This document shows positions 1 to 6,628 of a stretch of 51,149 nt of DNA, piece after piece. The position numbers and the translations under genes were made by a program. Position 1 is the stretch's first letter; every line of letters starts with the position of its first letter. Source of the stretch: Caldalkalibacillus thermarum (GTDB lineage Bacteria; Bacillota; Bacilli; Caldalkalibacillales; Caldalkalibacillaceae); assembly GCF_014644735.1 (NCBI RefSeq), contig NZ_BMKZ01000022.1, positions 1-51,149 of the forward strand, in the 5' to 3' direction. The notes below the pieces were generated by a model. That model ran no database searches, was not told where the DNA came from, and saw nothing but the letters and a program-made list of their open reading frames with translations.

Positions 1-3
1 CAC

Positions 4-123
<120 letters not shown>

Positions 124-133
124 GTCACAACGT

Positions 134-209
134 GCCGGTGTAGCTCAATTGGCAGAGCAACTGACTTGTAATCAGTGGGTTGGGGGTTCGACTCCTCTCA
201 CCGGCACCA
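134..209 (+). tRNA. tRNA-Thr (TGT)
   Basis: The seven-base acceptor stem GCCGGTG pairs with CACCGGC, the anticodon loop reads CTTGTAA with anticodon TGT, the T-loop motif GGTTCGACTCC is present and CCA is encoded. First tRNA of the cluster, 10 bases after the 5S gene. Confidence 0.96.
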
Positions 210-222
210 TAAATCTTATCGT

Positions 223-298
223 GAGCCGCTAGCTCAGTTGGTAGAGCATCTGACTTTTAATCAGAGGGTCGAAGGTTCGAATCCTTCGCGGCTCACCA
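223..298 (+). tRNA. tRNA-Lys (TTT)
   Basis: Acceptor GAGCCGC pairs with GCGGCTC; anticodon TTT in the loop CTTTTAA; GGTTCGAATCC T-loop; CCA encoded. Confidence 0.96.
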
Positions 299-310
299 TT
301 TCCTCAATGT

Positions 311-398
311 GCGGGTGTGGCGGAACTGGCAGACGCGCTAGGTTCAGGGTCTAGTGCCCATTACGGGCGTGGGGGTTCAAATCCCTTCACCCGCACCA
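311..398 (+). tRNA. tRNA-Leu (CAG)
   Basis: Acceptor GCGGGTG pairs with CACCCGC; anticodon CAG; long variable arm (TGCCCATTACGGGCGT) as expected of a class II leucine tRNA; CCA encoded. Confidence 0.95.
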
Positions 399-423
399 AT
401 GTTTTTAAATCACATCTCAGTGA

Positions 424-498
424 GCGGAAATAGCTCAGGGGTAGAGCACCACCTTGCCAAGGTGGGGGTCGCGGGTTCGAATCCCGTTTTCCGCTCCA
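424..498 (+). tRNA. tRNA-Gly (GCC)
   Basis: Acceptor GCGGAAA pairs with TTTCCGC; anticodon GCC between ACCTT and AAGGT; GGTTCGAATCC T-loop; CCA encoded. Confidence 0.96.
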
Positions 499-526
499 TT
501 CTCTCAAAGATTAAATAATAATACAT

Positions 527-603
527 GCGCCCTTAGCTCAACTGGATAGAGCGTTTGACTACGAATCAAAAGGTTGGGAGTTCGAGTCTCTCAGGGCGCA
601 CCA
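527..603 (+). tRNA. tRNA-Arg (ACG)
   Basis: Acceptor GCGCCCT pairs with AGGGCGC; anticodon ACG, whose A34 is normally edited to inosine by TadA; CCA encoded. Confidence 0.96.
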
Positions 604-608
604 TCTTT

Positions 609-685
609 CGGGAAGTAGCTCAGCTTGGTAGAGCGCCACGTTCGGGACGTGGAAGTCGCAGGTTCAAATCCTGTCTTCCCGACCA
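609..685 (+). tRNA. tRNA-Pro (CGG)
   Basis: Acceptor CGGGAAG pairs with CTTCCCG, anticodon loop TTCGGGA gives anticodon CGG, T-loop GGTTCAAATCC, CCA encoded. Confidence 0.94.
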
Positions 686-735
686 TTTTTTTCTACCCTC
701 GTTTTTCTCTATTTTTTTGTTTTACTTTCTCTAGT

Positions 736-812
736 GGCGGTGTAGCTCAGCTGGCTAGAGCGTACGGTTCATACCCGTAAGGTCGTGGGTTCGATCCCCG
801 CCACCGCCACCA
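736..812 (+). tRNA. tRNA-Met (CAT)
   Basis: Acceptor GGCGGTG pairs with CACCGCC including the first base pair, so this is an elongator-type rather than an initiator tRNA. Anticodon CAT; CCA encoded. Confidence 0.93.
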
Positions 813-854
813 TGGTATGACTTACCATGATATGACTTACCATGATATGACTTG
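811..854 (+). repeat. 15-bp tandem repeat, almost three copies, between tRNA-Met and tRNA-Ser
   Basis: Unit CATGGTATGACTTAC (811-825), then CATGATATGACTTAC (826-840), then a partial CATGATATGACTTG (841-854). The first unit includes the last bases of tRNA-Met. Seen directly. It probably arose by slippage in the spacer; an effect on tRNA processing is only possible. Confidence 0.85.
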
Positions 855-855
855 C

Positions 856-946
856 GGAGGAGTACCCAAGTGGTTGAAGGGAGCGGTCTTGAAAACCGCC
901 AGGGGCCTCACGGCCCGCGGGGGTTCGAATCCCTCCTCCTCCGCCA
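856..946 (+). tRNA. tRNA-Ser (TGA)
   Basis: Acceptor GGAGGAG pairs with CTCCTCC; anticodon TGA in CTTGAAA; long variable arm (GGGGCCTCACGGCCCG) typical of serine tRNA. The encoded 3' end reads GCCA. Confidence 0.95.
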
Positions 947-996
947 GATCACTACAACAATAACATGTTAACAATATAGATCATTGTCTGTGACGT

Positions 997-1073
997 GGCC
1001 CGTTGGTGAAGTGGCTTAACACACCGGCCTTTCACGCCGGCATTCAGGGGTTCGAATCCCCTACGGGTCACCA
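997..1073 (+). tRNA. tRNA-Glu (TTC)
   Basis: Acceptor GGCCCGT pairs with ACGGGTC (one G-T pair); anticodon TTC in CTTTCAC; GGTTCGAATCC T-loop; CCA encoded. Confidence 0.95.
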
Positions 1074-1077
1074 TCGT

Positions 1078-1162
1078 GGAGGGGTAGCGAAGTGGTCAAA
1101 CGCGGCAGACTGTAAATCTGCTCCCTCTGGGTTCGGCGGTTCGAATCCGTCCCCCTCCACCA
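1078..1162 (+). tRNA. tRNA-Tyr (GTA)
   Basis: Acceptor GGAGGGG pairs with CCCCTCC; anticodon GTA in CTGTAAA; long class II variable arm typical of bacterial tRNA-Tyr; CCA encoded. Last tRNA of the cluster. Confidence 0.95.
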
Positions 1163-1227
1163 TATTAATATAAAGTGATATATTGTCTTGATCTAACTCC
1201 ATACATAGCATAGCTTTCATTTGTTAT

Positions 1228-1255
1228 CCTCTGAATCCCATTCAGAGGTTTTTTT
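1228..1255 (+). terminator. Rho-independent terminator of the tRNA cluster
   Basis: Perfect 8-bp stem CCTCTGAA/TTCAGAGG with a 5-base loop, followed by seven T. It lies 65 bases after tRNA-Tyr. Confidence 0.88.
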
Positions 1256-1265
1256 CATATAGGGG

Positions 1266-1450
1266 GTGTGACATACTCCCACCACCTACGCTAACGCTTA
1301 GAGGTGGGGGCTTCTCGGGTAATTCCTTCTAACGAAGGAAAATTGACCGAGCGATCCCCGTGTGCCCCACGGTTCGAGATCCAGTTAGGCAGTCCCTAAC
1401 TGTTTCAGACCTTCCTTTTTGATATTGATGGCGGCGTTGGTGTCTCTGTC
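1266..1450 (-). ncRNA. Putative omega RNA (TnpB guide RNA scaffold)
   Basis: In the orientation of tnpB, the 3' end of the gene runs into a structured right end containing the segment GAACCGTGGGGCACACGG and the right-end hairpin. In characterised IS200/IS605 elements this region is transcribed as omega RNA and the bases just beyond the element tip act as the guide. The 5' limit inside tnpB is a guess, and the guide would come from the sequence around 1246-1266. Confidence 0.6.
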
Positions 1451-2494
1451 TGCCACAAAACCGCATTCACAACGGAACTGGCGTTCTGTGAGAGACAGAG
1501 ATGCCTTCATCCGTCCACAATGTGAACACGTTTTGGATGAGGGGAACCATTTGTCGATTTTGATCAGTTTCTTCCCCTGTTCTGCTAACTTGTATTGAAG
1601 GAAAGTAGTGAACAGGCCCCAGCCGTTGTCATGAACGCTTTGACCGAAATGGAGGGCTTGAGACATCCCCTTCATGTTGAGGTCTTCGATCACGACCGCA
1701 TCATACCGGTTGGCCAATTGTCGTGAAGTCTTGTGCAAAAAGTCCTGACGTTGGTTGGCAATCTTTTCGTGCAACTGGGCGACTTTCAGCCGCTGTTTGT
1801 GCCAACGGTTGGAACCTTTCCGGCGGCGTGACAGCACCCGTTGGGCTTGAGCCAGTTTTTCTAAGGCTTGCCGATAGAATCGAGGATAATTGGCTCTCTT
1901 ACCCTCGCTATCGACATACAGCGTATTCATGGAAAAATCGAGCCCAACAACGTTTTCTATTTCTTTTGGCACCGGTTGGTGTTCATACTCAGTCAGAATG
2001 GAGATGAAGTATTTTCCTGTTTTCGTTTTCGTGATCGTACAAGCCTTGATAATGTGGTGAACAGGAATCTGCCGATGTTGCCTCAATTTGACCCATTTCA
2101 GCTTGGGTAACTTGATGTAGCCATCGGCAAGCTTAATGTTGCCATTCACCATATTTGTGGTGTACGACTGTTTGGCCTTGCGGCTTTTGAACTTGGGAAA
2201 TCCCGCCCGGCCAGAGAAGAAGTTGGTGAAGGCTTTTTGCAAGTTTAATTGAGCGTTGGCTAAGGCAAGGCTATCGACTTCTTTAAGCCATGGAAAATCC
2301 CGTTTGTACTTGGCCGGAGTGGGAAATTTGTGCTTTTTCACAGCTTCTTTGTCGTCTTTGAACTTTTCATAAATTTGTATGCGTTCCTCAAGCATTTTGT
2401 TATAGACGAAGCGGACGCAACCGAACGTTTTGGCGAGCAGTTGTGCTTGTTCTTGTGTTGGGTACACACGGAATTTGTAGGCTTTGTTGGCCAT
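1385..2494 (-). CDS. tnpB: RNA-guided endonuclease TnpB (IS605 OrfB family)
   Basis: 369 residues, near full length for TnpB. Family members are omega-RNA-guided DNA nucleases encoded by IS200/IS605 elements and related to Cas12. The start MANKAYKFRVYP is preferred over an upstream start because it has AGGTGATG just before it and matches the usual OrfB N-terminus. The RuvC residues look intact: D186 in VGLDFSMN, E270 in VIEDLNMKGM and D351 in DRDTNAA. The zinc ribbon CSHCG...CECG lies between the last two. The gene is alone without tnpA, so it belongs to the IS1341-like group. Its 3' end overlaps the putative guide RNA. Intact active sites suggest it may still cut DNA; this is not shown by the sequence alone. 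Confidence 0.93.
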   Translation of the reverse strand: MANKAYKFRVYPTQEQAQLLAKTFGCVRFVYNKMLEERIQIYEKFKDDKEAVKKHKFPTPAKYKRDFPWLKEVDSLALANAQLNLQKAFTNFFSGRAGFPKFKSRKAKQSYTTNMVNGNIKLADGYIKLPKLKWVKLRQHRQIPVHHIIKACTITKTKTGKYFISILTEYEHQPVPKEIENVVGLDFSMNTLYVDSEGKRANYPRFYRQALEKLAQAQRVLSRRRKGSNRWHKQRLKVAQLHEKIANQRQDFLHKTSRQLANRYDAVVIEDLNMKGMSQALHFGQSVHDNGWGLFTTFLQYKLAEQGKKLIKIDKWFPSSKTCSHCGRMKASLSLTERQFRCECGFVADRDTNAAINIKKEGLKQLGTA

Positions 2495-2854
2495 ATCCGC
2501 ATCACCTGCCCACAATACGAACGTTTGTTTGATTTTATTTTACCACAATCATCATATTGAGGCTACATCAAACCGACATTCATCTCCCACTTTCGCTTCG
2601 CTTAGAAGTGGGAGACTTCTGTCGGAGGTAAGTTAAAAGCGTCAAAGAACTTGAAAGGTTATCCTTCCAGCGCCCTGAAACAGCTTTAACTGACACAGCT
2701 TTCACAGCTGTGTTTTTTTATTGTTATATAGGGACTAAGGTACAATCTTGGAGAGTGTAATGCCCGTATAATAAGGTAAGGTGCAATCAAGGGTGCAATA
2801 AAGTATGAGCAGTCCGTATGTTTTAATTATCTGTTGTTAGGAAGTGACAGTAAT
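2495..2854. other. Intergenic stretch: IS left end, terminator, upstream region of the ATP-grasp gene
   Basis: Holds the left-end hairpin of the TnpB element (2584-2614), a terminator (2693-2719) and about 135 bases before the next gene. No promoter stands out. The terminator here and the one at 1228 frame the insertion, so the element sits in non-coding DNA. Confidence 0.7.
2693..2719 (+). terminator. Rho-independent terminator
   Basis: Perfect 8-bp stem ACACAGCT/AGCTGTGT with loop TTCAC, running straight into a run of seven T. No intact gene precedes it. It may be the terminator of a transcript interrupted by the TnpB element or a second terminator of the tRNA operon. Confidence 0.85.
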
Positions 2855-3652
2855 ATGAGTGTAGATGGAACGTTCGGGCCTTTAAGCAAACCAATTGTTG
2901 GTGTTTTTGTTTTTCCCAAACAAATCCAAAAGCTAATCCAACAAAAACCCCATTACAGGTATGTTGAACTGTCACAAGCCAATTTGACAGCAAAGACCAC
3001 TTTATATTTCTTTTGCCAGGGGGATGTGGATGATGAACTTAACAAAATTAAAGGAACCTATTTCGACACAAAAGAAGGACTCTGGAAACAGAGCTATTTT
3101 CCATTTCCGGATGTTTTATACAGGAGAACAGACAGCCTGAATAGGCCCAAGTATGTTAAACTGCGTCAAAAGATAGATGAGCATGGGATTAAACCACTCA
3201 ATTACCTCGAAGGTTTTAATAAGTGGGATGTATATCAACATCTGTTTCAGGACTCCGCGGTCAATTTCTATGTACCAAAAGCCATCCTATTTAAAGATCA
3301 GGATGATCTGAAACAAATGTTGGATCGTTATCATAACATTTATGTTAAACCGCGCCGGGGAGGTCGGGGCAGAGGTGTGATGCGCATAACCAAGCTGGGA
3401 CAGGGCAACTTTGAAACCCGGTCTTTTTCAAGGCAGACAGTGATCCACCGGGGCAAAACCCTAGCAGAGCTGGCTGAAAAAATCCGTGAGGCCTATAAAG
3501 GGCGCAAGGTTATTGTGCAACAAGGGATTGACTTGATCGAATACAAAAACAGTATAGCTGATCTCAGAGCGGAGGTACAAAGAAACGGCAAGGGTAAGCT
3601 TGAGATCATAGGGATTTTGGAATATGCCAAATTCATTACAAGTACAAAATAG
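2855..3652 (+). CDS. YheC/YheD-family ATP-grasp protein, C-terminus short
   Basis: 265 residues from ATG 2855 (AGGAAG ten bases upstream); an in-frame TTG at 2834 is the alternative. Similar to the endospore coat-associated YheC/YheD group of ATP-grasp proteins: N-terminal PIVGVFVF, a central NKWDVYQHL segment, the ATP-grasp core IYVKPRRGGRGRGVMRI and a late DLRAEVQRNGKGKLEIIGI. The family normally continues with a glycine-rich loop and several dozen more residues. Here the reading frame turns into EYAKFITSTK and stops, so the C-terminus looks lost, perhaps by small indels. The gene is followed by its own terminator. The ATP-grasp substrate in this family is unknown, and activity of this copy is doubtful. 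Confidence 0.75.
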   Translation: MSVDGTFGPLSKPIVGVFVFPKQIQKLIQQKPHYRYVELSQANLTAKTTLYFFCQGDVDDELNKIKGTYFDTKEGLWKQSYFPFPDVLYRRTDSLNRPKYVKLRQKIDEHGIKPLNYLEGFNKWDVYQHLFQDSAVNFYVPKAILFKDQDDLKQMLDRYHNIYVKPRRGGRGRGVMRITKLGQGNFETRSFSRQTVIHRGKTLAELAEKIREAYKGRKVIVQQGIDLIEYKNSIADLRAEVQRNGKGKLEIIGILEYAKFITSTK

Positions 3653-3667
3653 TCAATGTAATTGAAG

Positions 3668-3695
3668 CCAGGCCTATATTTGGCCTGGTTTTTTT
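3668..3695 (+). terminator. Rho-independent terminator after the ATP-grasp gene
   Basis: Perfect 7-bp stem CCAGGCC/GGCCTGG, 7-base loop, seven T. Confidence 0.9.
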
Positions 3696-3767
3696 ATGCA
3701 CTCGCCCGCTACTGTGATCATATACTAAAGGTGAGTAAAGAGAATCAAGAGACAGGAGGCGTTACTT

Positions 3768-4067
3768 ATGGCATATCCATATGATTACATGAGTCATTAC
3801 TATCCTAGAATCTCTCCAATGCTGCCGTCTGAGGACCCCTATTTTTATCAAGTTTTGCAATCCTTGGTCGGGCATCACGTGGTTGTGCAAACATCACAGC
3901 GTTCCGTCAGGGGCATCATCACCGATGTAAAGCCTGATCATGTTACCGTTAATGTCCACCATACATTGTTCTTTATTCGCACACCGCAGATTGTTTGGGT
4001 GATGCCCCAGGCGGCTTTTCGGCAAGATGACCATCAATTCCAACCTGCAATGACAGCAGAAACCTAA
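3768..4067 (+). CDS. DUF2642 family small spore-associated protein
   Basis: 99 residues with a strong AGGAGG 10 bases before ATG. The core from about residue 28 (LVGHHVVVQTS, GIITDVKPDHVTVN, FFIRTPQIVWVMP) matches the DUF2642 pattern, a small beta-barrel-like domain found in Bacillus proteins such as YuzF and coat-associated proteins. The N-terminus is rich in Tyr, Pro and His (AYPYDYMSHYYP), as in many spore-coat proteins. The next gene is a manganese catalase, itself often a coat protein, which supports a spore role. Function is otherwise unknown. No terminator separates it from the next gene. Confidence 0.75.
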   Translation: MAYPYDYMSHYYPRISPMLPSEDPYFYQVLQSLVGHHVVVQTSQRSVRGIITDVKPDHVTVNVHHTLFFIRTPQIVWVMPQAAFRQDDHQFQPAMTAET

Positions 4068-4144
4068 TTAAATGTTGGCATGAGACAAACTTGCCCGCTC
4101 ATAAGCATAGTTACTGTAAATGAGTGATTGTGGGAGGGATCACC

Positions 4145-5041
4145 ATGTTTAAACGCATTAACAAGCTCGCAATTGAACTGCCTGTTCCTGACCATCCCGA
4201 TGCCAACGCTGCGGCAGCAGTACAGGAACTGCTGGGTGGACGGTTTGGTGAGATGTCCACACTGAACAATTATTTATTTCAGTCTTTCAATTTCAGGGAA
4301 AAAAAGAAACTGAAGCCATTTTATGATTTGGTGGCCAGTATAACGGCGGAGGAAGTGGGCCATGTAGAGCTGGTTTCTTATACCATCAACCTTATGCTGA
4401 CCGGGTCCACTTTTCCTGGCGATCCAGATATTGCGCCGATGCGTAACGCTGTTGACAAACGTAACACCTATCACTTTATTGTCAATGCCCAAACGGCCCT
4501 TCCTGGTGATTCGATGGGAAAAGCTTGGAATGGGGATTATGTTTTTAACAGCGGCAACCTGTTGCTGGACCTGTTGCACAATTTCTTCCTGGAATGCGGC
4601 GCCCGAACCCACAAAATGCGGGTCTATGAAATGACGGATCACCCGGTGGCACGGGAGATGATCGGTTATTTGCTCGTCCGCGGCGGTGTGCATATTATGG
4701 CCTATGCCAAAGCGATTGAAATCATCACCGGTGTCGATATGACCAAAATGCTGCCCATCCCCAATTTGGAAAACAGCCGGTTTGAAACAGCTCGAAAATA
4801 TGAGGCACAAGGGGTTCATCGCCGCTTATATACGTTCAGTGATACGGATTATAAGGATATTGCCCTGATCTGGAAAGGGAAGCATCCCCTCGATGGCCAA
4901 CCATTAGAAGTGATCCAAGGGACTCCTGAAGGAGCACCGGTCCCTGATCTTGAAGCACTGCCAGAAGAATTTGCTCCTGGTATTTCTAAAGAAGACTTCA
5001 TTGAAATAGCCAAGCGCTTGCAGCGTTCAGCCGGCTTGTGA
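4145..5041 (+). CDS. Manganese-containing catalase
   Basis: 298 residues; ATG 4145 has GGGAGG six bases upstream. Non-haem catalase that converts hydrogen peroxide to water and oxygen at a dimanganese centre. The ligands fit the family: E36 in GEMSTLNNY, E70 and H73 in AEEVGHVE, the Glu of FFLECGAR (about 150) and the His of RGGVHIMAY (about 184). Length and C-terminal tail are normal. In Bacillaceae such enzymes, like CotJC and YdbD, are often spore-coat components, which fits the DUF2642 gene upstream. With katG and tpx it is one of three peroxide-removing enzymes in the window. Confidence 0.95.
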   Translation: MFKRINKLAIELPVPDHPDANAAAAVQELLGGRFGEMSTLNNYLFQSFNFREKKKLKPFYDLVASITAEEVGHVELVSYTINLMLTGSTFPGDPDIAPMRNAVDKRNTYHFIVNAQTALPGDSMGKAWNGDYVFNSGNLLLDLLHNFFLECGARTHKMRVYEMTDHPVAREMIGYLLVRGGVHIMAYAKAIEIITGVDMTKMLPIPNLENSRFETARKYEAQGVHRRLYTFSDTDYKDIALIWKGKHPLDGQPLEVIQGTPEGAPVPDLEALPEEFAPGISKEDFIEIAKRLQRSAGL

Positions 5042-5066
5042 CATGACGTTTTTTAAGTTTGCATGT

Positions 5067-5094
5067 CCCCACGATTCTTAGTGGGGCTTTTTTA
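5067..5094 (+). terminator. Rho-independent terminator after Mn catalase
   Basis: Stem CCCCAC/GTGGGG with an 8-base loop, then CTTTTTTT. Confidence 0.88.
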
Positions 5095-5174
5095 TTTGTT
5101 ATGATGGGTTACAGCTGAGCTTAGATGGAAATGATTGGACAAAATTAATCCGTAACCAAGCGCCCTTGTTTTGA

Positions 5175-5180
5175 TATAAT
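5175..5180 (+). promoter_or_regulatory. Candidate -10 element before the esterase gene
   Basis: A perfect TATAAT (in TTGATATAATATG) lies about 105 bases before the start codon. No good -35 box is seen, so this is only a candidate. Confidence 0.35.
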
Positions 5181-5240
5181 ATGAGTAACAGGCGGAAAAG
5201 CAGTGCAAGCATCCTAATGGCATCTGAGTAAAACAGCGAG

Positions 5241-5274
5241 AGGAGGATGAAGCTGTCGCAGCTGTAGACAGCTT
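5241..5274 (+). promoter_or_regulatory. Shine-Dalgarno separated from the start by an RNA hairpin
   Basis: AGGAGG at 5241-5246 is 37 bases before the likely GTG start (5284), too far for normal initiation. Between them is a perfect 8-bp hairpin AAGCTGTC/GACAGCTT (5250-5274). If the hairpin folds, the effective spacing falls to about 12 bases. The SD also touches an ATG (5247) opening a 6-codon frame, but with zero spacing. The regulatory role is inference. Confidence 0.4.
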
Positions 5275-5283
5275 GAGATTGAA

Positions 5284-6438
5284 GTGTTTGTAATTATCAA
5301 AAAATTATGTGTTGGTGTGGTTATACTTTCTCTTGCTGCTGTTATGATTATCATAGGTTTTGTACATTATTGGGCGTCAACGGAACAAGGCAAGCTGCCG
5401 CCTAAAACTGCTGTGATATTGCATGCAGTCAATCAAAATCTGGTGACAATTGATATGAGTCCTCCCCGGATATTCGCTAAAAAAGGGAGTTCAATGTTGG
5501 ACAAGTTTGACCAGCAGATTCCTGTTTCTGACGGGACAACCATTCCCGTCCGTGTTCACCGTCCATCGGGAGAAGGGCCCTATCCCATGATTGTGTATTA
5601 CCACGGGGGCGCATTCCTTGAAGGTTACGGCAGTATTGACACCCATGATAATATCACCCGTTCACTCGCCGCCCAAACCCAAAGTGTTGTCATTTCAGTG
5701 GGATACCGGGTTGCCCCCAGCTATACGTTCCCCATTGCCATCGAAGATAGTTATGAAGCGCTCCTCTGGGTGGTTGAACACGCTGAAGAGTTGAACGGAG
5801 ACCCTGCACGTATCGCTGTGGCGGGTGACAGTGCCGGTGGAAACATCGCCACAGTAGTGGCGGCAATGGCCCGTGACAGGAAGGGTCCCGAACTGAAAGC
5901 GCAAGTCTTGCTCTATCCGGTGACCACATTTCAGGAAGTCTCCTTTCCATCCCGGGAAATTTACGATAGCGGCTATTATTTACTTTCGCGTCAAGTGATG
6001 TATCTTGCTCGTGAAAAATATACGCCGGATGAATCCATGTGGTCCAGTCCGTATACTTCGCCCCTTCATGCCGCTGATCTTTCCAACCTTCCTCCGGCCC
6101 TGATCATTACAGCTGAGTTCGACCCGCTGCGTGATGAAGGGGAAGCGTATGCCGAGCGTCTGGCTGAGTTCGGGGTGACAGTAGAAGCACTGCGCTACAA
6201 GGGTGTGATGCACGGTTTTATCTCGTTTTATGAAGTCATGTACAGGGGCAGACACGGATTAGACGAGACTAGCTCCTTCTTGCGCCGAGCCTTTTATGAT
6301 AAACTTGAGGCTCAACCTTATCGATTACAGGTGATCGATCCTCCCATGGGAATGGCTTATGTGCGCGATCTGATTGAAGCATATGCTTTTGCCGCTTACT
6401 TGCTGGGTAAACAGATGAGCACAATCTTAAACCGTTAA
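5284..6438 (+). CDS. Membrane-anchored alpha/beta hydrolase (HSL-type esterase)
   Basis: 384 residues from GTG. An N-terminal membrane segment (about residues 8-28, VGVVILSLAAVMIIIG) implies an enzyme anchored outside the cytoplasmic membrane. The catalytic domain is of the hormone-sensitive-lipase type: oxyanion motif YYHGGAF, nucleophile elbow GDSAGG, acid in TAEFDPLRDEGEAY and His in VMHGFISF. Such enzymes hydrolyse short- to medium-chain carboxylic esters; the substrate here is unknown. The GTG start is chosen because later Met codons would remove the membrane anchor. It has its own terminator and seems monocistronic. Confidence 0.88.
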   Translation: MFVIIKKLCVGVVILSLAAVMIIIGFVHYWASTEQGKLPPKTAVILHAVNQNLVTIDMSPPRIFAKKGSSMLDKFDQQIPVSDGTTIPVRVHRPSGEGPYPMIVYYHGGAFLEGYGSIDTHDNITRSLAAQTQSVVISVGYRVAPSYTFPIAIEDSYEALLWVVEHAEELNGDPARIAVAGDSAGGNIATVVAAMARDRKGPELKAQVLLYPVTTFQEVSFPSREIYDSGYYLLSRQVMYLAREKYTPDESMWSSPYTSPLHAADLSNLPPALIITAEFDPLRDEGEAYAERLAEFGVTVEALRYKGVMHGFISFYEVMYRGRHGLDETSSFLRRAFYDKLEAQPYRLQVIDPPMGMAYVRDLIEAYAFAAYLLGKQMSTILNR

Positions 6439-6443
6439 AGGCG

Positions 6444-6470
6444 ACGTCCACTGCATGGTGGGCGTTTTTT
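6444..6470 (+). terminator. Rho-independent terminator after the esterase
   Basis: Stem ACGTCCAC/GTGGGCGT (one G-T pair), loop TGCATG, then a T run. Confidence 0.82.
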
Positions 6471-6535
6471 CTATACTTTTAAATGCTGAATAAGCAAAGG
6501 ATCCAATTGGAACCCTACCGTAGAGAGGAGATTGA

Positions 6536-6586
6536 ATGGACGAGGGCATGATCTCTCTCGTACAGCTGATCCGTAATGGTCACTAA
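6536..6586 (+). CDS. Possible 16-residue leader peptide
   Basis: AGAGGAG five bases before ATG opens a 16-codon frame (MDEGMISLVQLIRNGH) ending 42 bases before the next gene. The good ribosome binding site is the only support. It could be a translated leader or chance. Confidence 0.3.
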   Translation: MDEGMISLVQLIRNGH

Positions 6587-6628
6587 ACTAATTTGAGTAT
6601 AAGGGTGTAAGAGGAGTGAACACGTGCA

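Larger units (their letters stand above)
1266..2640 (-). mobile_element. IS605/IS1341-type element with tnpB only
   Basis: One tnpB gene is flanked by the imperfect subterminal hairpins typical of IS200/IS605 elements: about 1276-1311 on the right-end side (arms CCCACCACCT and AGAGGTGGGGG) and 2584-2614 on the left-end side (CTCCCACTT/AAGTGGGAG, perfect). No tnpA is present, so movement would need a transposase supplied in trans. Exact tips are uncertain, since this family has no inverted repeats or target duplications. The left end abuts TTAC on the minus strand, reminiscent of IS608-type targets (inference). It sits between two terminators, a harmless site. Confidence 0.85.

Noticed and set aside
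811-854. CRISPR-like array
   Set aside because: Only three short 15-bp units with no spacers; a simple tandem repeat between tRNA genes.
4274-4819. Long minus-strand frame inside the Mn catalase gene
   Set aside because: Antisense to a full-length, motif-complete catalase; its translation resembles no protein. It is a codon-bias shadow.
5247-5267. Six-codon leader peptide MKLSQL before the esterase
   Set aside because: Its ATG directly touches the AGGAGG with no spacing, so initiation there is unlikely; the hairpin interpretation was preferred.
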